A stretch of DNA of 64,000 nucleotides, taken from Ferrigenium kumadai (lineage in GTDB: Bacteria; Pseudomonadota; Gammaproteobacteria; Burkholderiales; Gallionellaceae). Position numbers and translations under genes: made by a program. Shown piece by piece: positions 1 through 8,377 of this stretch (the first letter of the stretch is position 1; each line of letters starts with the position of its first letter). The notes under the pieces were generated by a model. The model saw nothing but the letters and a program-made list of their open reading frames with translations. It was not told the origin of the DNA and made no database searches. The stretch covers positions 992,001 through 1,056,000 of the forward strand of contig NZ_AP019536.1 of assembly GCF_018324385.1 (NCBI RefSeq). Reading direction: 5' to 3'.

Positions 1-248
1 CACAGGATTTCGAACCGGCAGACGAGGATGGAACAGTGCTGTTTATCACCGATACCACCGACCTTGATGTCGTGTGCAAGGCGCTGCCTGCGCAGGGTTT
101 TACGGTAGCGTCGGCCAAGCTGGGCTACCGCCCGAAGAATCCCGTCACGCTAAGCAACGACACCGAACGCGAAGAAGTAGAAGCCTTCCTGGAAGCGATG
201 GATGCGGATGACGACGTGCAGAATGTGTATGTGGGGTTGGCGGGGTAG
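1..248 (+). CDS. yebC: YebC/PmpR family transcriptional regulator (3' end only)
   Basis: The first reading frame, with codons starting at position 3, is open from the window edge and ends at TAG 246-248. The visible last 80 or so residues match the C-terminal domain of YebC/PmpR proteins: an acidic loop, a beta strand with [11 protein letters not shown], and a tail with [13 protein letters not shown]. The family comprises DNA-binding regulators and translation factors of about 240 residues. The N-terminal two thirds lie outside the window, so the start cannot be seen. Confidence 0.75.
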   Translation, partial: QDFEPADEDGTVLFITDTTDLDVVCKALPAQGFTVASAKLGYRPKNPVTLSNDTEREEVEAFLEAMDADDDVQNVYVGLAG

Positions 249-306
249 TATCCGGGCATTGCGCCGAAAAATTGACGCGCACAATCCGGCACCGTATATT
301 CCACCC

Positions 307-402
307 ATGCAAACGCATCAAATCATCTCCGCCAACTCAATCATCGCCAAGCGACTGTGGCTAGCCATGCTAGCCCACTGCCGCAGCGCGCTCCTGTTTT
401 AA
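307..402 (+). CDS. possible 31-residue leader peptide
   Basis: A short frame starts at ATG 307 and stops at TAA 400-402, just ahead of two alternative hairpins and the permease gene at 492. It is basic and hydrophobic, with a single Trp and the C-terminal end CRSALLF. It has no run of one amino acid that would name a regulating tRNA. Its position between a presumed promoter and a pair of competing hairpins is what suggests a leader peptide. No clear ribosome binding site is visible. It may be a chance frame. Confidence 0.22.
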   Translation: MQTHQIISANSIIAKRLWLAMLAHCRSALLF

Positions 403-421
403 CGTCAGCATTTTTAACCGG

Positions 422-463
422 GCAACTGCGGGTCTTCCGTAGTTGCTTTAGTCAGAGACCCGC
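422..463 (+). promoter_or_regulatory. mutually exclusive hairpins, attenuator-like
   Basis: Arm 422-431 pairs with 437-446 (ten pairs, one G-U). Arm 428-435 (GCGGGTCT) pairs perfectly with 456-463 (AGACCCGC). The two stems share bases 428-431 and so cannot form together. This is the usual layout of an attenuator or a translation switch ahead of a gene, here a DMT permease 28 bases downstream. Neither hairpin is followed by a strong T run, so control of translation seems as likely as transcription termination. The function is inferred. Confidence 0.35.
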
Positions 464-491
464 ATAGCCGATACTTTGGGGTCTTAACATC

Positions 492-1418
492 ATGGCAAGT
501 CTTACACGCAGTCTCTTCGCTGATCGGGATGTGTTTCTCGGTGTGATCTTCGCGCTGCTCGCGGCTGTCGGTTTTTCGGCCAAGGCCATCCTGGTCAAGC
601 TGGCCTATCTCGACAGCGTGGATGCGGTGACGCTGCTGGCCCTGCGCATGGTGTTCTCGGTGCCTTTCTTCATCGGCGTTGCGATCTGGGCCAGGCGGCA
701 GCATGCCGAGCCGCTGAACACGCATGACCGGTTGCTGGTATTGGGGCTGGGCCTGATCGGCTACTACTGCTCCAGCTTTCTTGATTTCCTCGGGCTGCAA
801 TATATCTCCGCCGGATTAGAGCGCCTGATCCTGTTTCTCTATCCGACCATGACGGTGATTCTCTCTGCGCTGCTCTACAAGCGCGCCATCGGACGGAAGG
901 TCATCGCCGCAATGGCGTTGAGTTATGCGGGGATCGCGCTGGTGTTCCTGCATGACCTGGGGGCGAAGGAGGGTAGTATCGTCTTGGGCGCATCGCTGGT
1001 GTTCGCCAGCACCTTGTCCTATTCGATCTATCTGGTGGGGGCAGGACACGCCATCGCGCGCATCGGCACGATGCGCTTCACGGCCTATGCGATGGTGGTG
1101 GCGAGCGCGGCCTGCGTGCTGCAGTTCGTGGCGATGCGTCCCATGTCTGCGCTCGACTTGCCCCTGCGCGTGTATGAACTCTCCGTCGCGATGGCGATCT
1201 TCTCCACGGTACTGCCAGTGTTCCTTTTGTCCTTCGCGATCCGGCGCATCGGTTCGGGCAGCGCGTCGCTGATCGGTACCGTCGGGCCGGTCAGCACGAT
1301 CTACATGGCGTATGTGATTCTGGGGGAAAGTCTCTCGCTGCTGCAGATCGCCGGATCGGCACTGGTGCTGGTCGGGGTGCTCATCATCAGCCTGAACAGT
1401 CAGCGTGCAAAAGCATGA
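492..1418 (+). CDS. EamA-type (DMT superfamily) permease
   Basis: A 308-residue membrane protein with about ten hydrophobic helices arranged as two EamA halves (roughly residues 16-148 and 160-300), the size and shape of drug/metabolite transporters. The N-terminal half carries the LLAAVGFSAKAILVKLAY helix typical of this group, and the second half ends in GESLSLLQIAGSALVLVGVL. Family members export or import amino acids, nucleotides or other metabolites across the inner membrane. The substrate cannot be read from the sequence. The gene stands alone, behind a possible attenuator at 422-463. Confidence 0.85.
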   Translation: MASLTRSLFADRDVFLGVIFALLAAVGFSAKAILVKLAYLDSVDAVTLLALRMVFSVPFFIGVAIWARRQHAEPLNTHDRLLVLGLGLIGYYCSSFLDFLGLQYISAGLERLILFLYPTMTVILSALLYKRAIGRKVIAAMALSYAGIALVFLHDLGAKEGSIVLGASLVFASTLSYSIYLVGAGHAIARIGTMRFTAYAMVVASAACVLQFVAMRPMSALDLPLRVYELSVAMAIFSTVLPVFLLSFAIRRIGSGSASLIGTVGPVSTIYMAYVILGESLSLLQIAGSALVLVGVLIISLNSQRAKA

Positions 1419-1490
1419 TGTTTGCCGCGCGGGCCGGGGCGTTTTTCAGCATAATGCCGGCCTGAGAACGCACACATCATTACCTGGACC

Positions 1491-1763
1491 ATGCATCGAC
1501 TGACATTCCTGTTCGCCCTGGTGTTCGCGACATCGGCAGCGGCGGCCGAACGTTGCGGCACGGACGATTTCGGCAATACTGTTTGCATGGATAAGGACGG
1601 GGTGGTTACCACCGTGCCGGCTGATCGTGCAGACAAGGATGGCAACGGGAATGTGACGCCGGCAGGTTCTACGGTCGAGTCGGGAAGCAAGGATGCCCGC
1701 GATGACAAGAATAGCCGCCCGCGCTGCGGGATAGACCCCTTCGGCAACAAAGTGTGCCGCTGA
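1491..1763 (+). CDS. small secreted protein with duplicated Cys motif
   Basis: A 90-residue protein with a clear Sec signal peptide (hydrophobic LTFLFALVFATSAAAA, likely cut after AAAA). The mature part carries two copies of a CGxDxFGNxVC motif: CGTDDFGNTVC near residue 23 and CGIDPFGNKVC at the C terminus. They are joined by a polar, Asp/Lys-rich linker. Each motif has a Cys pair nine residues apart, suited to a disulfide loop or metal binding in the periplasm. I do not recognise the family. It sits between the permease and gloA, 24 bases upstream of gloA. Confidence 0.7.
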   Translation: MHRLTFLFALVFATSAAAAERCGTDDFGNTVCMDKDGVVTTVPADRADKDGNGNVTPAGSTVESGSKDARDDKNSRPRCGIDPFGNKVCR

Positions 1764-1787
1764 TACATACAATTCAGGAGAAAGAAC

Positions 1788-2174
1788 ATGCGCATATTGC
1801 ATACGATGATCAGGACCGGAAACCTGGATCGCTCCATCGATTTCTATACCAAGGTGCTGGGCATGAAGCTGCTGCGCCGTCACGATTATCCCGAGGGGAA
1901 GTTCACGCTGGCCTTTGTCGGCTATGGCGACGAGCGCGATCAGGCGGTGATCGAACTGACCTACAACTGGGGCGTCGAGAGCTATGACTTGGGCGCCGGC
2001 TTCGGCCACATCGCCATCGAGGTCGACGACGTCTATGCCTCCTGCGACGAGATCAAGCGTCTAGGCGGGACGGTGACGCGCGAGGCGGGACCGATGAAGG
2101 GCGGGACGACGGTCATCGCGTTCGCAGCCGACCCCGACGGCTACAAGATCGAACTCATTGGAAAGAAGGGTTGA
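1788..2174 (+). CDS. gloA: lactoylglutathione lyase (glyoxalase I)
   Basis: Converts the hemithioacetal of methylglyoxal and glutathione to S-lactoylglutathione, detoxifying methylglyoxal in the cytoplasm. The 128-residue protein has the short E. coli-type length. The four metal ligands of that enzyme fall at the same positions: His5, Glu56, His74 and Glu122. It has two VOC beta-alpha-beta-beta-beta modules. AGGAG lies seven bases before ATG 1788. It overlaps the 5' edge of the cupin gene, suggesting co-transcription. The Ni/Co-type metal preference is expected from the short form but not shown here. Confidence 0.95.
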   Translation: MRILHTMIRTGNLDRSIDFYTKVLGMKLLRRHDYPEGKFTLAFVGYGDERDQAVIELTYNWGVESYDLGAGFGHIAIEVDDVYASCDEIKRLGGTVTREAGPMKGGTTVIAFAADPDGYKIELIGKKG

Positions 2175-2176
2175 AC

Positions 2177-2635
2177 ATGAAACAACTGACCGATTCGGCG
2201 CTGGACGCACTCAGCCTGCAAGCGCAGCAGTCGCCGCGCTTGCGCGCCAACAGTAACCTGCACGCCGAGTTGACCGACCCGGTCCAGCGTCTCGCCATTG
2301 CGATGGAACCGGATACCCTGGTCGTGCCGCATCGCCATCCACAGACCTGGGAGCTGCTGAGCGCATTGCGCGGGCGCTTCGTGGTGCTGACTTTCGACGA
2401 TGCGGGCAAGGTCACCGAGCGCGTCGTGCTGGGAGAGGGCCGCAACGTGCTGGAATTCCCGGCCAATACCTGGCATGCCGTTCTGTCGCTGGATAGCGGC
2501 GGGGTGATCTTCGAGGTGAAGCAGGGGCCGTATACACCGATCGGCGAATCCGATATCGCGGTCTGGAGCAAGGGCCGCGACGCAGCGACGCTGAACGCCT
2601 GGTATGCCGTTGCACGCGTGGGCGATAGTCTGTAA
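2177..2635 (+). CDS. WbuC-like cupin-fold metalloprotein
   Basis: A 152-residue protein with one cupin barrel. Likely metal ligands are His52 and His54 (PHRHPQTWELL), Glu59 and His100 (ANTWHAVLSL). The arrangement resembles WbuC-type cupins, which often sit near polysaccharide genes, but no such cluster is seen here. ATG 2177 is preferred over the in-frame TTG at 2171 because it lies two bases after the gloA stop, with AAGG of the gloA 3' end as binding site. The reaction is unknown. It converges with the thioesterase gene two bases downstream. Confidence 0.7.
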   Translation: MKQLTDSALDALSLQAQQSPRLRANSNLHAELTDPVQRLAIAMEPDTLVVPHRHPQTWELLSALRGRFVVLTFDDAGKVTERVVLGEGRNVLEFPANTWHAVLSLDSGGVIFEVKQGPYTPIGESDIAVWSKGRDAATLNAWYAVARVGDSL

Positions 2636-2637
2636 AG

Positions 2638-3093
2638 CTACTGGAGGATGACGGCGACGAAGTCGCCCTCGAACCGGCCGGCCTGTTGCCCTTCGCAATT
2701 CAATACCGACTGGATGCTGATGCGGGCGCGCTTATGCTTCAACAGCGTGGCGAGGAAGCGTTGCCATTTCTCCGGAGAAGGTGCCGCGGCTTCGGCAGAG
2801 AATTCACCTGGCATCGGCAGGTCGTAGCTCATGCTGTTCTTCTGGATGACGAGACGTGCCTTGATATTCGCGTCCAGCAGGCTGACATGGAGCAGCGCCC
2901 ATGCCGAGAGGATGGCGACAGCAGAGGCGCTGCCGCCGAACACGGTATCGCGATGATTGATGTTGGGAGCCAGCGGGGCCGCAAGGCAGACGCCTTGCGG
3001 GCTGGCAGTCTTGACCTCCACGGCCATCGCCTTGGACAGCGGGATGTGGGCGTGGAGGTAATCCTGTAACGCTTGCGGCGTCGGCGCGGGCAC
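2638..3093 (-). CDS. YiiD C-terminal-type thioesterase (hotdog fold)
   Basis: A 151-residue protein resembling the stand-alone thioesterase domain found at the C terminus of YiiD. The hotdog helix region NINHRDTVFGGSASAVA (about residues 44-60) holds the conserved Asn, His, Asp and FGG. Members are thought to hydrolyse acyl thioesters, but the substrate is not known. It lies directly after folD (stop and start region share base 3093), so it is probably the last gene of a leftward ppa-folD-thioesterase unit. Confidence 0.7.
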   Translation of the reverse strand: MPAPTPQALQDYLHAHIPLSKAMAVEVKTASPQGVCLAAPLAPNINHRDTVFGGSASAVAILSAWALLHVSLLDANIKARLVIQKNSMSYDLPMPGEFSAEAAAPSPEKWQRFLATLLKHKRARISIQSVLNCEGQQAGRFEGDFVAVILQ

Positions 3094-3947
3094 TACTTAC
3101 CTGCTGCGCGTTCCGCCGATTGCACGGTGTTGGCCACCAGCATGGTGATGGTCATGGGGCCGACGCCGCCGGGCACAGGGGTGATCCAGCCCGCGACTTC
3201 CTTGGCGGAATCGAAATCCACGTCGCCGCACAGCTTGCCGTCAGGAAGGCGGTTGATGCCGACGTCGATCACGGCCGCACCGGGCTTGATCATGTTGCCG
3301 GTGATCATCTTCGGCCTGCCTGTCGCCACCACCAGGATGTCGGCATCGCGAGTGAACTTGGCGAGGTCGACGGTCTTGGAGGTGCAGATGGTGACGGTGG
3401 CGTTGTGCTGCAACAGCAACAGCGCCATCGGCTTGCCGACGATGTTGCTGCGGCCTACCACCACGGCATGCTTGCCTTCGATGGAGATGCCGCTCTTCTG
3501 CAGCAGGACCAGCGAGCCGTAAGGCGTGCAGGGCGCGAAGCGCATGTTGCCCGTGGCCAGTGCGCCGACGTTGACCGGATGGAAGCCATCCACGTCCTTG
3601 TCCGGGCTGATGGCGTTCAATATCTTGTCGCTGTCGATGTGCTTGGGCACCGGCAGTTGCACCAGCAGGCCGTGGATCTTCGGGTCGGCATTCAGCTCGG
3701 CGATCTTTGCCAGCAGCGTCGCTTCGGAAGTGTCGGCGGGCAGGGCGATGTGCTCGGAGTGCAGGCCCAGCTCGGCGCAGGCCTTCACCTTGTTGGCGAC
3801 ATAGACCTTGGAAGCCGGGTCTTCGCCGACGATGATGACGGCCAGTCCCGGCGTGATGCCGCGCGCCTTGAGGGCGTCGGCGCGCACCTTCCATTCGGCG
3901 CGCACTTCCTGCGCGATCGCCTTGCCGTCAATGATGCGTGCGGTCAT
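3093..3947 (-). CDS. folD: methylenetetrahydrofolate dehydrogenase / cyclohydrolase
   Basis: Bifunctional one-carbon enzyme: NADP-dependent oxidation of 5,10-methylene-THF and hydrolysis to 10-formyl-THF. The 284-residue length is normal. Visible motifs are the catalytic Tyr49-x3-Lys53 pair, the folate-site segment around Asp120 (DKDVDGFHP), and the NADP-binding GRSNIVGKP at 165-173 with the signature PGGVGPMT near the C terminus. AAGGAG stands upstream of the ATG. It follows ppa at 17 bases and overlaps the thioesterase gene, so all three are likely one transcript. Confidence 0.96.
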   Translation of the reverse strand: MTARIIDGKAIAQEVRAEWKVRADALKARGITPGLAVIIVGEDPASKVYVANKVKACAELGLHSEHIALPADTSEATLLAKIAELNADPKIHGLLVQLPVPKHIDSDKILNAISPDKDVDGFHPVNVGALATGNMRFAPCTPYGSLVLLQKSGISIEGKHAVVVGRSNIVGKPMALLLLQHNATVTICTSKTVDLAKFTRDADILVVATGRPKMITGNMIKPGAAVIDVGINRLPDGKLCGDVDFDSAKEVAGWITPVPGGVGPMTITMLVANTVQSAERAAGK

Positions 3948-3964
3948 CTTGATCTCCTTGCGAA

Positions 3965-4513
3965 TCAGAACTCGGGTTTGACTGCGGCGTTCTTGTAGTT
4001 GGCCACGCCGGACATGATCTCGGCGCGTGCCGATTCACCGTCTTCCCAGCCGCCGATCTTGACCCACTTGTTGGGTTCCAGGTCCTTGTAGTGGGCGAAG
4101 AAGTGTTCGATCTGCTTCAGCGAGATCTCGGGCAGGTCGGTATAGGTCTTCACGTTGCGATACATGGCGGTCAGCTTGTCCACCGGTACGGCCAGCAGCT
4201 TGGCATCCACGCCCGATTCGTCTTCCATCTTCAGCACGCCCAGCGGACGGCAGCGCACGACGCAGCCGACTTGCAGGGGGATGGGGGTGACGACCAGCAC
4301 GTCCACCGGGTCGCCGTCGTCGGACAGGGTATGCGGGATGTAGCCGTAGTTGCAGGGGTAGTGCATCGCGGTGCTCATGAAGCGGTCCACGAAGATCGCG
4401 CCGGAGTCCTTGTCCACTTCATATTTGACCGGCTCGCCGTGCATCGGGATCTCGATGATGACGTTGAAGTCGTTGGGAAGGTCTTTGCCGGAGGGAACCT
4501 TGTTCAAGCTCAT
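3965..4513 (-). CDS. ppa: soluble family I inorganic pyrophosphatase
   Basis: Hydrolyses cytosolic PPi to phosphate and so pulls biosynthetic reactions forward. At 182 residues it matches the bacterial hexameric type. Key residues are visible: Glu21, Lys30, Tyr56 in PCNYGYIP, the metal-binding DGDPVD at 66-71, and Asp103. Divergently oriented to the PPi-dependent phosphofructokinase with a 116-base gap. A soluble PPase next to two enzymes that conserve PPi energy is metabolically competing and so probably regulated. The regulator is not visible. Confidence 0.96.
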   Translation of the reverse strand: MSLNKVPSGKDLPNDFNVIIEIPMHGEPVKYEVDKDSGAIFVDRFMSTAMHYPCNYGYIPHTLSDDGDPVDVLVVTPIPLQVGCVVRCRPLGVLKMEDESGVDAKLLAVPVDKLTAMYRNVKTYTDLPEISLKQIEHFFAHYKDLEPNKWVKIGGWEDGESARAEIMSGVANYKNAAVKPEF

Positions 4514-4629
4514 TTTGTTTCCTTGGATAGAAGGGGTTGAGAAAGGCGCAATTATAAGCGATGCGGGACAATGCTGCTAAACCGCATTAGGTTTAGAATG
4601 TGCCGACTACTTCCCAAGGAGATGATGCT

Positions 4630-5817
4630 ATGGCTACCAAATTGAGCGGAAAAATGGTCATTGGGCAATCGGGCGGGCCCACTGTCGTCATCAACCAGTC
4701 GCTGGTCGGGGCTGTGCTGGCGGCGCGCAAGCAGTCCAACATCACCGGTATCCTCGGCGCTCGCCATGGCATCGCGGGGATACTGAAGGAAGACTTCATC
4801 GATCTCACCACGCAAAGTGTGGAACAACTCGAACTGGTCGCCACGACTCCTGCGGCGGCATTGGGTTCGGTGCGGCTCAAGCCAGGCCAGGCCGAATGCG
4901 AGAAGGTGTTCGAAGTGTTCCGCAAGCACGACGTGCGCTACTTCTTCTACATCGGCGGCAACGACTCGGCCGAGACCGCTCACATCATCGCGGAGATGGC
5001 GAAACAGGCGAACTACGATTTCTGCACCGTCCACATCCCCAAGACCATCGACAACGACCTCAAGGTCACCGACCACTGTCCGGGCTACGCCTCGGCGGCG
5101 CGCTTTGTGGCGCTCGCCTTCATGGGCGACGACCGCGACAACCGCGCACTGGAAGGCATCAAGGTCAACGTGGTGATGGGGCGCAACGCCGGCTTCCTGA
5201 CGGCAGCCTCCGCGCTGGCGCGCCAAGAGGAGCGCGACGGCCCGCACCTGATCTACCTGCCGGAGCGTGTGTTCGACGTGGACAAGTTCAAGCAGGATGT
5301 CCGCGCTGTGGTGGCCAAATATGGGCGCTGCGTGGTGGCCGCCTCCGAAGGCATTTCCGACAAGGACGGCAATCCGATCTCGACCACCGGCGAGCGCGAT
5401 TCTCACGGCAACATCCAGCTTTCCGGCACGGGCGCGCTGGGCGACACCCTCGCGGCACTGGTGAAAGAAGCTTTCCCCGGGCAGAAGGTGCGCGTGCGCG
5501 CCGATACTTTTGGCTATCTGCAGCGTTCCTTTCCCACCATCGTCTCGGCGGTGGATGCGAAAGAGGCGCGCATGGTCGGCGACTATGCGGTGAACCATGC
5601 CGTTGCGACGGGAGAGCCGGGATCGGTTGCGATCCGCCGCCTGAGCAGCAAGCCGTACTCCAGCGAATGCTTCATCACGCCGCTGTCTTCCGTGGCGCGC
5701 GAGGCGACCGCGATGAAGGATGAATACATCAATGCGGCGGGCAACGATGTGACGCAAGCCTGGCTGGATTACGTCGCGCCGCTGGTCGGCGAATTGCCGA
5801 AAATGGGCAGGCTGTGA
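4630..5817 (+). CDS. pfp: pyrophosphate-dependent 6-phosphofructokinase
   Basis: Reversibly phosphorylates fructose 6-phosphate, here with PPi rather than ATP. Evidence for PPi use is the Asp in GGNDS (109-113), where ATP enzymes have Gly, and the Lys in PKTIDND (137-143), where ATP enzymes have Gly. MGRNAGFLTA at 183-192 belongs to the sugar-phosphate site. Length is 395 residues, in line with the single-domain PPi group. ATG 4630 is chosen over an upstream in-frame start at 4600 because AAGGAG lies at the right distance and the protein then begins at the family N terminus. Confidence 0.93.
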   Translation: MATKLSGKMVIGQSGGPTVVINQSLVGAVLAARKQSNITGILGARHGIAGILKEDFIDLTTQSVEQLELVATTPAAALGSVRLKPGQAECEKVFEVFRKHDVRYFFYIGGNDSAETAHIIAEMAKQANYDFCTVHIPKTIDNDLKVTDHCPGYASAARFVALAFMGDDRDNRALEGIKVNVVMGRNAGFLTAASALARQEERDGPHLIYLPERVFDVDKFKQDVRAVVAKYGRCVVAASEGISDKDGNPISTTGERDSHGNIQLSGTGALGDTLAALVKEAFPGQKVRVRADTFGYLQRSFPTIVSAVDAKEARMVGDYAVNHAVATGEPGSVAIRRLSSKPYSSECFITPLSSVAREATAMKDEYINAAGNDVTQAWLDYVAPLVGELPKMGRL

Positions 5818-5853
5818 CCTGCCGGCAGTGAACATCAAGGATAGAGGCTAATC

Positions 5854-6099
5854 ATGGCAACCAATCCCGTTACTTCTGGCGGCAATGCGAACCAGGCCGC
5901 GCAGCAGACACAGCAGTCCGATGCCACCAGACAGGCGGCGGAAGCCAAGAGGGCCGCGGATCAGGCGATGCGAGCCGAGGAGCTCGACAGGCAGCGAAAA
6001 GCCGAGCAGGCACATAGAGAGCAGCAGAACCAGCAGGCCAAGCCTGTGGTGAACACGCAGGGACAGGTGACGGGGCAGGTGGTCAACACCGTCGCTTGA
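5854..6099 (+). CDS. small Gln/Ala-rich hypothetical protein
   Basis: An 81-residue protein, 36 bases downstream of pfp and read with it. The middle (about residues 16-60) is made of Ala, Gln, Glu, Arg and Lys, with a pattern suited to one long amphipathic helix or coiled coil. No signal peptide or membrane segment is visible. GGATAGAGG precedes the ATG. I do not recognise a family. Its place between two PPi enzymes and before a shared terminator suggests it belongs to the pfp transcript. Confidence 0.6.
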   Translation: MATNPVTSGGNANQAAQQTQQSDATRQAAEAKRAADQAMRAEELDRQRKAEQAHREQQNQQAKPVVNTQGQVTGQVVNTVA

Positions 6100-6120
6100 C
6101 GCTTTTTGATCTATCAATGA

Positions 6121-6153
6121 AAAACAGGGCGGAGGTTCGCCCTGTTTCGTTTT
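6121..6153. terminator. bidirectional rho-independent terminator
   Basis: A perfect ten-base-pair stem (6122-6131 with 6138-6147, GC-rich core CAGGGCG) has a six-base loop, with A residues on the left and TTTcgTTTT on the right. It lies between the convergent pfp unit and hppA and can serve both strands. Confidence 0.85.
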
Positions 6154-6168
6154 GCAGGAACCTTCTCC

Positions 6169-8199
6169 TTACAGCAGCGGCACGATCATCAGTGCGACGA
6201 TGTTGATGATCTTGATCAGCGGGTTCACGGCCGGCCCTGCGGTGTCCTTGTACGGGTCGCCGACGGTGTCGCCGGTCACGGCCGCCTTGTAAGCATCCGA
6301 GCCCTTGCCGCCGTAGTTGCCGGCCTCGATGTATTTCTTCGCGTTATCCCACGCGCCGCCGCCAGTGGTCATCGAGATGGCGACGAAGATGCCGGTGATG
6401 ATGGTGCCGACCAGCACGCCGCCCAGGGCCTTGGGCCCAAGCGTCAAACCGACAATGATCGGCACGGCCACGGGCAGCAGCGAGGGCATGATCATTTCCC
6501 TGATCGCCGCCTTGGTGAGCATGTCTACCGCCCTGGAATAATCGGGCTTGGCGGTCCTTTCCATGATGCCGGGGATCTCCTTGAACTGGCGGCGCACTTC
6601 CACCACCACGCTGCCTGCCGCGCGTCCTACCGCTTCCATGCCCATCGCGGCGAACAGGTAGGGCACCAGGCCGCCGATGAACAGGCCGATGATGACCATG
6701 TGGTCGGACAGGTCGAACAGCGTGGCAGTATGGAAATGCGCTTCCAGCGCATGGGTGTAATCGGCGAACAGCACCAGCGCGGCCAGTCCCGCGGAGCCGA
6801 TGGCGTAGCCCTTGGTCACTGCCTTGGTGGTGTTGCCCACCGCATCGAGCGGATCAGTGATGTTGCGGATTTCTTCCGGGAGTTCTGCCATCTCGGCGAT
6901 GCCGCCCGCGTTGTCGGTGATCGGGCCGTAGGCGTCGATGGCCACGATGATGCCGGTCATCGACAGCATGGCAGTGGCGGCGATGGCGATGCCGTACAGG
7001 CCGGCCATCTCATAGGCGGCGAAGATGCTGGCGCACACGGCCAGCACCGGCGCTGCGGTGGCGCGCATCGAGACGCCCAGACCGGCGATGATGTTGGTAC
7101 CGCTGCCTGTGGTGGATGCCATGGCGATGTGGTGTACCGGATCGTGTTCGGTCGCGGTGTAGTACTCGGTGATGATCACCATCGCGGCAGTGAGCAGCAG
7201 GCCGACCAGCGCCGAGCCGTATAGGGCGAGGACGGAGTAGCTGCCGTTGTCGCCCATCAGCCACGAGGTGATGGGGTAGAAGGCGATGGCTGCCAGTCCG
7301 CCGGCAACGGCGAGGCCGCGGTACAGCGCGTTCATGATCTTGCCGCCTTCATGCGCGTGGACGAAGAAGGTGGCGACGATGGAAGCGATGATGGAGAAGC
7401 CACCCAGCACCAGCGGGTAGATCACGGCATTGGCTCCGGCGTTGGACATCACCATGGCGCCCAGCAGCATGGTGGCGATGATGGTCACGGCATAGGTCTC
7501 GAACAGGTCGGCCGCCATACCCGCGCAGTCGCCGACGTTGTCGCCCACATTGTCCGCGATCACGGCCGGGTTGCGCGGATCGTCCTCGGGAATGCCGGCT
7601 TCGACCTTGCCGACCAGGTCGGCGCCGACGTCCGCGCCCTTGGTGAAGATGCCGCCGCCGAGACGCGCGAAGATGGAGATCAGCGAGCCGCCGAAGCCGA
7701 GGCCGACCAGTGGTTGGAGGATCGCGCTGGTGCTGGCGCCTGCGGGCGCGGTGGCGGCGAGGAAAGCGTAGTAGCCCGCCACGCCGAGCAGGCCTAGACC
7801 GACCACCAGCATGCCGGTGATGGCGCCGCCCTTGAACGCCACGTTCAATGCCGCGTTGAGGCCGTCATGCGCGGCCTGCGCGGTGCGGACGTTGGCGCGC
7901 ACCGAGATGTTCATGCCGATGAAGCCTGCCGCGCTGGACAGCAGCGCGCCTATCGCAAACCCGAGGGCCGTCTGCCAGCCAAGTGCAATGAAGATGGTGA
8001 CGCACAATACGACGCCGACCACGGCGATGGTCGTGTATTGCCGCCTCAGGTAGGCCGATGCGCCTTCCTGTATGGCTGCGGCGATCTCCCGCATCCGGTC
8101 GCTGCCGGCCGGTTTGCCCAGAATCCATTTGATCGAAGCGGCGCCATACAACAGCGCGGCGGCTGCACATAACAACGCAAACCACAGACCTTCCGACAT
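6169..8199 (-). CDS. hppA: K+-independent H+-translocating membrane pyrophosphatase
   Basis: Integral membrane pump that couples PPi hydrolysis to proton export (or makes PPi from the proton gradient). At 676 residues with about 16 membrane helices it has the usual size. The catalytic [11 protein letters not shown] motif is at 190-200 and is followed by acidic metal-binding loops ([18 protein letters not shown]). GNTTKA at 455-460 has Lys where K+-dependent pumps have Ala, so this should be the K+-independent proton type. AGGAGGGATC lies before the ATG. It converges on the pfp unit and shares its terminator. Confidence 0.95.
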   Translation of the reverse strand: MSEGLWFALLCAAAALLYGAASIKWILGKPAGSDRMREIAAAIQEGASAYLRRQYTTIAVVGVVLCVTIFIALGWQTALGFAIGALLSSAAGFIGMNISVRANVRTAQAAHDGLNAALNVAFKGGAITGMLVVGLGLLGVAGYYAFLAATAPAGASTSAILQPLVGLGFGGSLISIFARLGGGIFTKGADVGADLVGKVEAGIPEDDPRNPAVIADNVGDNVGDCAGMAADLFETYAVTIIATMLLGAMVMSNAGANAVIYPLVLGGFSIIASIVATFFVHAHEGGKIMNALYRGLAVAGGLAAIAFYPITSWLMGDNGSYSVLALYGSALVGLLLTAAMVIITEYYTATEHDPVHHIAMASTTGSGTNIIAGLGVSMRATAAPVLAVCASIFAAYEMAGLYGIAIAATAMLSMTGIIVAIDAYGPITDNAGGIAEMAELPEEIRNITDPLDAVGNTTKAVTKGYAIGSAGLAALVLFADYTHALEAHFHTATLFDLSDHMVIIGLFIGGLVPYLFAAMGMEAVGRAAGSVVVEVRRQFKEIPGIMERTAKPDYSRAVDMLTKAAIREMIMPSLLPVAVPIIVGLTLGPKALGGVLVGTIITGIFVAISMTTGGGAWDNAKKYIEAGNYGGKGSDAYKAAVTGDTVGDPYKDTAGPAVNPLIKIINIVALMIVPLL

Positions 8200-8377
8200 G
8201 ATCCCTCCTGTGCAAGATAATCAAACGAACGTCTGGCTAGGATACTGCGGATTGCCGGCGCTGGCATGCTGTTTTTCGCTTATGTAATGGTGCAGGAGAT
8301 TTTGTGCGATTATTGCGAACCGCGCAGCAAGAATTGAAGCTGTACGGACTATAAAAAAGATAGGATGTGGAAGAGAG

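Noticed and set aside
4552-5838. A 428-codon minus-strand frame
   Set aside because: It lies antisense to pfp, is rich in His, Arg and Ala, and is a codon-bias shadow.
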